A stretch of 64,000 nucleotides of DNA from Candidatus Galacturonatibacter soehngenii. GTDB taxonomy: Bacteria > Bacillota > Clostridia > Lachnospirales > Lachnospiraceae. Made by a program: the position numbers and the translations under genes. The notes beneath the pieces were generated by a model. The model had not been told where the DNA came from. It did no database searches and worked only from the letters and a program-made list of their open reading frames with translations. Of this stretch, positions 56,301 through 64,000 are shown in pieces. The DNA is taken from the NCBI RefSeq assembly GCF_008830185.1, contig NZ_WAGX01000002.1:62001-126000 (forward strand), written 5' to 3'. The first letter of the stretch is position 1, and each line of letters opens with the position of its first letter.

Positions 56301-59300
56301 GATTCTTCTTCTTATATCATTTATCGTTCTGCAAAAGCAGAAACAGAAAAAGGATTTAAAGAGTTTACAAAAGTAGGAACTAGTACACAAGCAAGCTTTA
56401 CAGATACAGATCGTGATTTAACAACGAATATACACTACTATTACAAAGTGCAAGGGAAAAATGCAGGTGGTGTTGGTGCATTATCGGAAGCATGTCAAAC
56501 CCCTATTAATGGAGAACTGGTTGCAGCAGCACCAGAAAAGCTTACAGATCGAGGTGTTGTTGCAGTCAATCTTGCAGGAAGTAAAGGTGCTTCTACAAGT
56601 CTATCTGCAACGGATAGTAATGGGAATGAATATACAAGCGGTGTTTATGTAAGCTGGAGAGCCTTTGAAGGTGATTTTGATAGTGCAGGTAAAGTATCTA
56701 CGACTTTTACAGTGTATCGTAACAATGAAGCGATTGCCACTGATGTCTTGATTACCAATCTCGTGGATCAAGGTGGACAAGCAGGTGACAGTTACAAAGT
56801 AGTGGGCAGCAATGATGCAACACTTGGGTTACATGCAAAGGATACAGCCGTATGGAATGACCAGTTTCTTGAGTTACAACTTTATAAGCCTGCTGACCAA
56901 ACTATGCCAGATGGAAGTACTTGCACTTATGAAGCAAATGATATGTCTGTCGGTGATGTGGATGGAGACGGAGAGTATGAATTATTTGTAAAATGGTATC
57001 CAAGCAATGCACAAGACAACTCAAAAGCAGGCTATACAGGAACGACATTTATCGATGCATATGATATTAATATGTCTACAGGAAATGTTTCGCTGTTATA
57101 TCGCGTAGATCTTGGGGTTAATATTCGCGCAGGAGCTCATTATTCACCGTTTCAAGTATGGGATTTTGATGGAGATGGTAAAGCAGAGCTTGCAATTAAA
57201 ACAGCAGACGGATCAACGATTTATCAAAGTAGCGATGGAACAGACCAAGGATTGATTGAGACTGGTTATGTAGGAGAGTGTAATGCAGAAGCACTTCCTA
57301 CGAATAAAATAAGTAGTACAAATGATTACAGAAATTCATCAGGGTACATATTAAGCGGTCCAGAATATTTGACTATGTTTGACCATGATGGAACTATTCT
57401 ATCGACAGTCGCTTATGTTCCAGAGCGTGGTAATGTTTCGGCATGGGGGGATGGATATGGTAATCGTGTCGATCGTTTTCTATCAGCTGTTGCATATTTA
57501 GACGGAGAGACCCCATATGCAGTATTTGCAAGAGGATACTATTCAAGAACATGTTTAACAGCATATGCGCTATTAGATACAAACAATGATGGTATCGGAG
57601 ATACGCTTGATGTGTATTGGAAATTTGATACAAATGATTTATTAGGAGAGTATGAGAAAGAATTAATTGAAGCACAAGGTAACCATGGACTTAGCGTTAA
57701 TGATGTGGATAACGATGGAAAAGATGAAATTATTTATGGTTCTATCACCATAGATCACAACGGTACATTAAAATATTCTACAGGGCTTGGCCATGGGGAT
57801 GCAATGCATGTGTCGGATTGGGTTGCATGGAATGACGGTTTAGAGGTGATGCAGGTACATGAACATGATAATGTAGCTTATCATGTGGAGATCCATGACG
57901 CACAAACGGGTGAAATTTTAATGGGTTATTATACTGGAAAAGATACAGGAAGAGGGGTTGCGGCAGACATTGATCCAACCTATCCTTTTGCAGAATTTTG
58001 GTCCATTGCAAGTCCAAGCTATGTGTCGGGAGAGGAACCTTCTTGGGATTCAAAGGACGGCGGTGTGTATTCTACTTCCTCAACTTTGGATAACCTAGTT
58101 ACCATTACACAAAAATCACCAGCAGCCAACTTTACTTTGTTTTGGGATGGCGATCTTCTTAGTGAAATATTTGACCATACCTTTAATTCAAGTGCTTATG
58201 TTCCATTAACAACAACAATTGCGAAGTGGGATTATGAAGATAGCAAAGAAGAATTATTATTTGAATCAGGAGAAGTTTTAACGTCTAATGGTACAAAAGG
58301 AAATGCTGGATTAATTGCAGATATTTTAGGCGACTGGAGAGAAGAAATAATTCTTAGAAGTGCGACAGACAATAGTAAAATAAGAGCTTACACAACCACA
58401 ATTCAAACAGATTATGTTGTTCCATGCTTGATGGAAGACTTGGCATACCGCGAGGGAGTTGCATGGCAAAATGTAGGATATAATCAACCTGCTAATCTAA
58501 GCTATTTATTGTCAGAAGGATTAATTACTGCTTTGGTTACAGCAAAAGAGACAACAAAGACATCTGCAACCATTGAATTTACGCCTGCGAATGACGGAGT
58601 CTACGGTCATGAGATAGAAGGTTATGAAATTTACAGAGCAGTTGCTAATAGCAAAGACTACACTTTGATTGCAACAGTTCCAATGGATAAGCTAACAATA
58701 AAAGCAGGAACATCTGGCGCGGACACAGTTTATACGTATTCAGACACTTCTGTTGAGGCAGGGGCTAGTTATCAGTATAAGGTAGCAGCTATTGTAGATG
58801 GTAAGACCTCATTTCTTTCAAGAGCAGTAAGTGCAAATACGTTAGTTGATATCAAAGAAGTAAAAGAGATTACATTAGAGCCGATTGTTGAAGACACGGT
58901 AATTAAGGAAGGAGAGACTGTCGCTGACTTATTACCAAAAGCGGTAACGGTTATTGATTCGAAAAATAACGAAGTATTGGCTGATGTAATCTGGGATGTG
59001 TCAAAGGTTGATATTTCTACACCAGGAACCTATAAGGTATATGCAACGGTATCAGGTTATCTAGAAACCGTTGAAACAACATTGCTGGTAATAGAAAATA
59101 CGGTAACAGGATATACTCCAATCAACGATATTAAGGCAATCATTGGAACCAGTATCAAACTTCCAGAAACCGTAGAAGTGACATATTTAAATGGCACAAC
59201 CAAAAATGTTAATATAACAAAATGGAACGGTACTCTTGATAATAATAAACTAGGTACTTATGTCTTAACAGCAGAACTAGAGGATGCAACACAAGTAGAG

Positions 59301-61163
59301 GTAAATGTAAAAGTTATTGTAGTAGATGATTATGTAGTTTCTTTTACAGAAGGGTTAGAACCAATCGAACTTGTTGTAAATGCCAAGGTCAAAGCAAGCG
59401 ATTTGCCTGCGACCATTCATGCAAAATATGCAAGTGGAAATACAGGAGCAGCAGCTATTACATGGAAAACGAATGCAATTGATACTTCAAAAGCTGGAGT
59501 GATTCAAATCTTTGGTAGTGTAAAAGATTATGATTTAGATATTATATTACTTGCACGTGTTGTTGATTACAAAGCGTTATATAAGTTTGATTTTGGTATT
59601 AGCAACACAAATGTGGCAGACGGTTGGACAGGAATTACAGTCAATCCGAAAAATGAAGTCGTAAGTGCAGCAGATTTAGGTGTTGTATATGATGTTCAAA
59701 AAGGATATGGATTTGCAGTAGAAGAGAATACGATCATCAATGGACGAACAGAAATCTTTACGTATACGCATCAAACCTACCCATTACCTAGCTTGGTATA
59801 TAATGATTTTGCACTACCTCAAGGACTTACTTTTAATGTAGACTTAGAAAATGGAAAATATATAGTAGAAATAATGGGAGCTACAATCACTGGTTCCAGT
59901 GAGGTAAAAGGAACTTTGGAGCAAAGTGTGAGCTTCTCGGTAAAAAATTCAAAGAATCAATATGCAGTGGGAGTCTATGAAGTTGAAGTGACGGATGGAC
60001 AGTTAAATGTTGTATTTGATAAAAGTACAGTGTCAAGACTTGGTTCTATTATAATCCGTTCCACAAATGTAACGGATCCAACGGATCCAACAGACCCAAC
60101 AGATCCAACGGACCCAACAGACCCAACGGACCCAACGGATCCAACAGACCCAACAGACCCAACGGACCCAACAGATCCAAGCACTCCTGTGATAGAAAAG
60201 TATACAGTTAGTTTCCACTCTAATGGAGGAAGTGAGATTTTATCACAAAGTATTGAATCAGGGAAAGTAGCTAAGAAACCAGCAGACCCTGTAAAAGAAG
60301 GATATGTATTTGAGGGATGGTATAAAGAAAGTTCACTTAAGACAAAATGGAATTTTTCAAAAGATGTAATCAACCAAAATACAATTCTATACGCAAAGTG
60401 GAACGCAATTTTGGTTACCGATATTTCACTTAGTAAAAAGTCATTGACAATTGGGGTTGGTACAAGTATAACTCTAACCACGTCGATTACTCCAAGTAAT
60501 GCTGCAAATAAAGAAGTTTTATGGTCTTCTTCCAATAGCAAAATTGCAACAGTTTCTACCGATGGTGTAGTAAAAGCAAAGAAGAGAGGAACTGTAACAA
60601 TTACTGCAACAGCAAAAGATGGTAGCAATGTAGGCGCAACTTGTAAAATTACGGTAGGTTACAAGATTACGTATAAGTTAAATGGTGGAAGTAATAGCCA
60701 GAAAAATCCAACAGGATTCGTAGGAAATAAAACTGTGAAGTTAAGCAGTCCAACTAAAAAAGGTTTTACCTTTAAAGGTTGGTATACAGATAAGAATTAC
60801 AAGACAAAAATATCAAAAATTAAAAAGGGAACAAAGAATAATCTTACCTTATATGCAAAATGGGAAAAGATTAAAGTTGAAAAAGCTTCCATTAAGAGTC
60901 TTAAAAATTCTGGTAAAAGTAAAATGAAAGTAACCTTTGATAAGGTGAATGGAGCAAAAGGTTATGAAATCACATATGCGACCAACTCTAAATTTACTAA
61001 GAATGCTAAAACGATAACTACAACTGCTAAAAGTAAGGCAATTAAAAATCTTACAAAGAAATCAACATATTATGTTAAAGTTAGAGCATACAAAGTGGAT
61101 GCATCTGGGAATAAGATTTACGGAAAGTATAGCACAGTAAAATCAGTACAAATAAAAAAATAA
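53394..61163 (+). CDS. Secreted multidomain rhamnogalacturonan enzyme: CE12-like esterase plus PL11-like lyase
   Basis: A 2589-residue extracellular protein. Order (approximate residues): signal peptide to about 40; Glu/Lys-rich spacer (45-150); beta-sandwich (160-330); SGNH esterase of the rhamnogalacturonan acetylesterase type (335-580) with Ser347 in ASDST, GGRSS, WGHND and DATHLQ; FnIII; malectin-like module starting YKFDFG (about 696-840); two FnIII; PL11 rhamnogalacturonan lyase (1043-1705) with calcium loops DVDGDGE and DFDGDGK; FnIII; three Ig-like modules (1820-2060); second malectin-like module; a TDP-repeat linker; InlB-type repeat, BIG2, second InlB-type repeat; final FnIII-like module. 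No LPXTG motif. It should deacetylate and cleave rhamnogalacturonan I at the cell surface or in the medium. The start has GAGAGGAGAGG upstream. Confidence 0.88.
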   Translation: MKPKMKKVNYYLKNVLAIALIVALVGGNLLTHSITAYATETTQVINNTETSETKEERKEEPVTKDTDADEEKEEVEDVTTTEESGKDSENNNSETLPEEAKDITDKTETSNGEENKETVEAETKEKVESFEDAKKVEEKALKTGEKLNTEKKTYYLGALKDITKDTLYSEEIGYGFSDQTYPEEANGWVGNVYYPRTASKEQGIASFVENAENYLTISSKVWTETESTGYGVYTYENTSTLDFSLEPANYKVNVTLINPTDSEISVYLEAEDITKATDIKVPAGETKQVEFIACLVDDILNLKFLAPSTATTYESAQTKSVYVESVGFEKVTNEEGSKPTIFIASDSTVQTYEAFYYPQMGWGQQLFNFFGEFVEERECEDANYSQCQTYETSNVIIENRAIGGRSSKSFVEEGKLDDLLEDVKPGDYVLVQWGHNDATYSRPNRYVSSEEFEQWIQYYVDGATQRGATCVLVTPVARYSYTTTPDGTLDSFASNFEAYQNVMKRIASEQNVPLVDLTALSIELCNSFGIEGAKSLFLQLAAGEYEGYYAGGVSDATHLQEYGAYKFAQCVARGIKENEQLTSLAQAVTLTLPTSTPEKPASLTTTSVGASSISMTWEASKEAELYYVFRQVLEEGETVDDVDFTNATKYSVSSKTFYTDSACEGGKTYVYAVAGFNELGTGEVSDKIVVSTKSSAYKFDFGVAASPNVMEGWTEVTENQKYTKEAGYGFIKAPGNGRIRANNGNAASSAMADDFCLGEAEFALDLPNGDYEITIYACDLLNGTSTIKASYTGEGLSIGTISTKQALASITSTVRVLDGQLNIGIGGTNAYINGMEVTPILGTPTQLGYSEMNFTSTQASFLINFTGIVEASYYNVYQKASTDATFTIVKKIEAQDLDKLDARAMVATLGETYQYYVTAVTALENESAPSNTIEVEMIDSNVALPKAPQNVTCDSAQNGKITISWDQSDDSSSYIIYRSAKAETEKGFKEFTKVGTSTQASFTDTDRDLTTNIHYYYKVQGKNAGGVGALSEACQTPINGELVAAAPEKLTDRGVVAVNLAGSKGASTSLSATDSNGNEYTSGVYVSWRAFEGDFDSAGKVSTTFTVYRNNEAIATDVLITNLVDQGGQAGDSYKVVGSNDATLGLHAKDTAVWNDQFLELQLYKPADQTMPDGSTCTYEANDMSVGDVDGDGEYELFVKWYPSNAQDNSKAGYTGTTFIDAYDINMSTGNVSLLYRVDLGVNIRAGAHYSPFQVWDFDGDGKAELAIKTADGSTIYQSSDGTDQGLIETGYVGECNAEALPTNKISSTNDYRNSSGYILSGPEYLTMFDHDGTILSTVAYVPERGNVSAWGDGYGNRVDRFLSAVAYLDGETPYAVFARGYYSRTCLTAYALLDTNNDGIGDTLDVYWKFDTNDLLGEYEKELIEAQGNHGLSVNDVDNDGKDEIIYGSITIDHNGTLKYSTGLGHGDAMHVSDWVAWNDGLEVMQVHEHDNVAYHVEIHDAQTGEILMGYYTGKDTGRGVAADIDPTYPFAEFWSIASPSYVSGEEPSWDSKDGGVYSTSSTLDNLVTITQKSPAANFTLFWDGDLLSEIFDHTFNSSAYVPLTTTIAKWDYEDSKEELLFESGEVLTSNGTKGNAGLIADILGDWREEIILRSATDNSKIRAYTTTIQTDYVVPCLMEDLAYREGVAWQNVGYNQPANLSYLLSEGLITALVTAKETTKTSATIEFTPANDGVYGHEIEGYEIYRAVANSKDYTLIATVPMDKLTIKAGTSGADTVYTYSDTSVEAGASYQYKVAAIVDGKTSFLSRAVSANTLVDIKEVKEITLEPIVEDTVIKEGETVADLLPKAVTVIDSKNNEVLADVIWDVSKVDISTPGTYKVYATVSGYLETVETTLLVIENTVTGYTPINDIKAIIGTSIKLPETVEVTYLNGTTKNVNITKWNGTLDNNKLGTYVLTAELEDATQVEVNVKVIVVDDYVVSFTEGLEPIELVVNAKVKASDLPATIHAKYASGNTGAAAITWKTNAIDTSKAGVIQIFGSVKDYDLDIILLARVVDYKALYKFDFGISNTNVADGWTGITVNPKNEVVSAADLGVVYDVQKGYGFAVEENTIINGRTEIFTYTHQTYPLPSLVYNDFALPQGLTFNVDLENGKYIVEIMGATITGSSEVKGTLEQSVSFSVKNSKNQYAVGVYEVEVTDGQLNVVFDKSTVSRLGSIIIRSTNVTDPTDPTDPTDPTDPTDPTDPTDPTDPTDPTDPTDPSTPVIEKYTVSFHSNGGSEILSQSIESGKVAKKPADPVKEGYVFEGWYKESSLKTKWNFSKDVINQNTILYAKWNAILVTDISLSKKSLTIGVGTSITLTTSITPSNAANKEVLWSSSNSKIATVSTDGVVKAKKRGTVTITATAKDGSNVGATCKITVGYKITYKLNGGSNSQKNPTGFVGNKTVKLSSPTKKGFTFKGWYTDKNYKTKISKIKKGTKNNLTLYAKWEKIKVEKASIKSLKNSGKSKMKVTFDKVNGAKGYEITYATNSKFTKNAKTITTTAKSKAIKNLTKKSTYYVKVRAYKVDASGNKIYGKYSTVKSVQIKK
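60072..60179 (+). repeat. Twelve tandem 9-base units encoding Thr-Asp-Pro
   Basis: Units read AC(G/A)-GA(T/C)-CCA twelve times without interruption, giving a (TDP)12 linker inside the giant enzyme. The third positions of Thr and Asp codons vary while CCA is constant. Such Pro/Thr linkers separate catalytic and anchoring parts of secreted hydrolases. Confidence 0.95.
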
Positions 61164-61177
61164 GCCTTAAAAAAGAG

Positions 61178-61216
61178 TCTTCGTGGTGTTTTTTTATTAA
61201 CATCACGAAGATTTTT
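61178..61216 (+). terminator. Intrinsic terminator after the giant enzyme gene
   Basis: TCTTCGTG (61178-61185) pairs with CACGAAGA (61204-61211), extended by GTG/CAT-type pairs, and is followed by five T residues. Confidence 0.85.
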
Positions 61217-61300
61217 GTTGTCAAAAAAGCATTTATTTGATAATATTGAACAAAATCGGAGGCTAAAGTTTGAAGAAAATCACGAAAAAATCAAACAACT

Positions 61301-61329
61301 TTGACATTAATGCCTTGGTATGGTATCAT
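61301..61329 (+). promoter_or_regulatory. Promoter of the licT-type operon
   Basis: TTGACA (61301-61306), 17 bases, and TATCAT (61324-61329), followed by the RAT element at 61377. A second candidate, TTGTCA-N17-TAATAT (61218-61246), lies upstream. Confidence 0.8.
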
Positions 61330-61376
61330 AAGTTCTATAAATAGTTTGTTTTATTTATATATTATTAATAAGATTT

Positions 61377-61405
61377 GGATTGTTACTGGTAAAGCAGGCT
61401 AAACC
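61377..61405 (+). promoter_or_regulatory. Ribonucleic antiterminator (RAT) 1
   Basis: GGATTGTTACTGGT followed by AAAGCAGGCTAAACC matches the LicT/BglG target RNA. It overlaps the following terminator, so binding of the antiterminator protein would block termination. Confidence 0.9.
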
Positions 61406-61456
61406 AACAGATTTGGACAAAATTCGTTTGTTCTAATTTCGCATGGTTTATTTTTT
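61400..61456 (+). terminator. RAT-controlled terminator 1
   Basis: TAAACCA (61400-61406) pairs with TGGTTTA (61444-61450) and an inner stem pairs GGACAAA with TTTGTTC. Six T residues follow (61451-61456). The start of the stem overlaps the RAT. Confidence 0.85.
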
Positions 61457-61497
61457 GAATTGTTTGAATAAATCCGTTGGTAGCAGGAGATATCATA

Positions 61498-62331
61498 ATG
61501 AAAATTGAGAAGATTATTAATAATAACATAATTAGTTCCTTTGATGAAAAAAACAGAGAAATCATCGTAATGGGAAGAGGTCTTGGATTTGGGCGCAAAC
61601 AAGGTGAAATAATTGATGATGCCAAAATCGAAAAGATTTTTCGCATGGACAGTGAAGTTGAGTCAGAGAGACTACAAAGTGTATTAGCCGATATACCAAT
61701 TGAGCATATACAAATCACAGACGAAATAATTACTTATGCAAAGACAATTATAACAAAGAAGTTAAATAAAAATATTTATATTACCTTAACGGATCATATC
61801 AATTTCGCAATTGAGAGATTTAAACAAGGTGTTAATTTTAATAATGCTCTTATTTGGGAAATCAAAAAATTCTATGGTCCTGAATATGAAGTAGGAAAGA
61901 TGGCACTTAATATCATCAAAGAAAGACTTGGCTATGAACTGCCAAGTGATGAAGCAGCTTCCATTGCAATGCATTTTGTAAATGCTGAATTTGGAACAGA
62001 GATGCCTAATACAATTGATATAACCAAACTAATTCAAAATGTACTTAAAATAATTAAATATAATTATCAAATGGAGCTGGATGAAGATTCATTGAACTAT
62101 GAAAGATTTATTACGCATTTAAAGTTCTTTGCACAAAGAGTTATTACAAACAGAGCAAATGCAGGGCACGATGAGGAGTTTCATTATATGATTAAGAATC
62201 AATATAATTCAGATTACAAATGCGCAGAAAAAATCAGAAAATATATCGAAACTGAATTTAATATTCAAGTTCCAGAAGAAGAATTAATCTATTTAACCGT
62301 TCATTTAAAAAGAATAACATCATCTAATTAG
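61498..62331 (+). CDS. licT: BglG/LicT-family transcriptional antiterminator
   Basis: The 277-residue RNA-binding protein prevents termination at RAT sites when its beta-glucoside PTS substrate is present. It has an N-terminal CAT domain (1-58; MKIEKIINNNIISSFDEKN, then VMGRGLGFGRK) and two PRD domains with regulatory histidines His100, His159, His207 and His269, at exactly the LicT positions. The start at 61498 follows AGGAGAT. RAT/terminator pairs lie both before the gene and at its stop codon, giving autoregulation and control of the genes downstream. Confidence 0.95.
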   Translation: MKIEKIINNNIISSFDEKNREIIVMGRGLGFGRKQGEIIDDAKIEKIFRMDSEVESERLQSVLADIPIEHIQITDEIITYAKTIITKKLNKNIYITLTDHINFAIERFKQGVNFNNALIWEIKKFYGPEYEVGKMALNIIKERLGYELPSDEAASIAMHFVNAEFGTEMPNTIDITKLIQNVLKIIKYNYQMELDEDSLNYERFITHLKFFAQRVITNRANAGHDEEFHYMIKNQYNSDYKCAEKIRKYIETEFNIQVPEEELIYLTVHLKRITSSN

Positions 62332-62359
62332 GATTGTTACTGGTCATGCAGGCAAAACC
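62331..62359 (+). promoter_or_regulatory. Ribonucleic antiterminator (RAT) 2
   Basis: GGATTGTTACTGGTCATGCA and GGCAAAACC form a second LicT-type target starting at the last base of the licT stop codon. Confidence 0.9.
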
Positions 62360-62397
62360 TAGACTTATAATTTACGCTATAGGTCTAGGTTTTTTTA
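62355..62397 (+). terminator. RAT-controlled terminator 2
   Basis: AAACCTAGAC with a short extension pairs with GTCTAGGTTT and runs into a T tract. It overlaps the 3' end of RAT 2. Confidence 0.9.
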
Positions 62398-62418
62398 TAT
62401 AACAGGAAAGGAAAAGTA

Positions 62419-64000
<1,582 letters not shown>

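Noticed and set aside
60072-60179. Regular short repeats that could suggest a CRISPR array
   Set aside because: Units are 9 bases with no spacers and encode an in-frame Thr-Asp-Pro linker.
59975-60628. 217-codon minus-strand open frame
   Set aside because: It is the complement of the repeat linker and adjacent modules of the giant enzyme; Gly-Ser-Val repeats come from the TDP codons.

Overview
The window is AT-rich DNA whose gene content points to a strictly anaerobic, plant-polysaccharide-degrading clostridium of the Lachnospiraceae, close to Lachnoclostridium (Clostridium) phytofermentans. The reasons are class III ribonucleotide reductase, class III fructose bisphosphatase, the NAD-linked PyrK/PyrD dihydroorotate dehydrogenase, secreted pectin enzymes and the overall family repertoire. 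The species assignment is an inference. No rRNA, tRNA, insertion sequence, prophage or CRISPR array was seen.

Layout. 1-2036: a lysine riboswitch (5' end cut by the window edge) ahead of dapA-dapB. 2099-2968: an AraC/GyrI-like regulator on the minus strand. 3109-6874: the Leloir operon galK-galE-galT. 7026-11928: a TPR lipoprotein, hflX, and nrdD with a fused C-terminal redoxin. 12047-13726 (minus): a subtilisin-like protein whose catalytic serine is glycine. 13891-16359: a large GH106-like glycosidase. 16445-21297: pyrC-F-K-D-E under a promoter covered by a long inverted repeat, ending with a 50-residue membrane peptide. 21411-24338: VanZ-like and other membrane proteins and an M29 aminopeptidase. 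24468-29236: purK-E-M-N-D. 29326-30484: a secreted PL9 pectate lyase with a cre site. 30679-32637: fbp. 32809-36740: a four-gene Gld-type ABC system. 36822-38432: a Thr-rich lipoprotein, a eukaryotic-type HisA and a cold-shock protein (minus). 38889-40914: gmd-fcl for GDP-L-fucose. 41052-47084: oleate hydratase, then a MarR regulator with a heterodimeric ABC exporter. 47122-52929: a divergent AraC regulator, a PTS EIIBC, a second GH106-like enzyme and methylglyoxal synthase. 53394-61163: a 2589-residue secreted protein combining a CE12-type esterase and a PL11-type rhamnogalacturonan lyase. 61301-64000: a LicT-type antiterminator with two RAT/terminator switches, a Cof-type HAD phosphatase and the start of a GH1 phospho-beta-glucosidase.

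How it fits together. Housekeeping biosynthesis (lysine/diaminopimelate, pyrimidine, purine) is interleaved with carbohydrate capture. PL9 and the CE12-PL11 giant would attack homogalacturonan/rhamnogalacturonan I outside the cell. The GH106-like enzymes have no visible signal peptide and would work on imported oligosaccharides, one of them next to a PTS transporter. The Leloir and LicT clusters handle galactose and beta-glucosides. Regulation is readable directly in the DNA: riboswitch, RAT antitermination, a cre site, repeated MarR-type operators, and a palindromic operator on the pyr promoter. Many start sites were set by Shine-Dalgarno position and so differ from the longest open frame.
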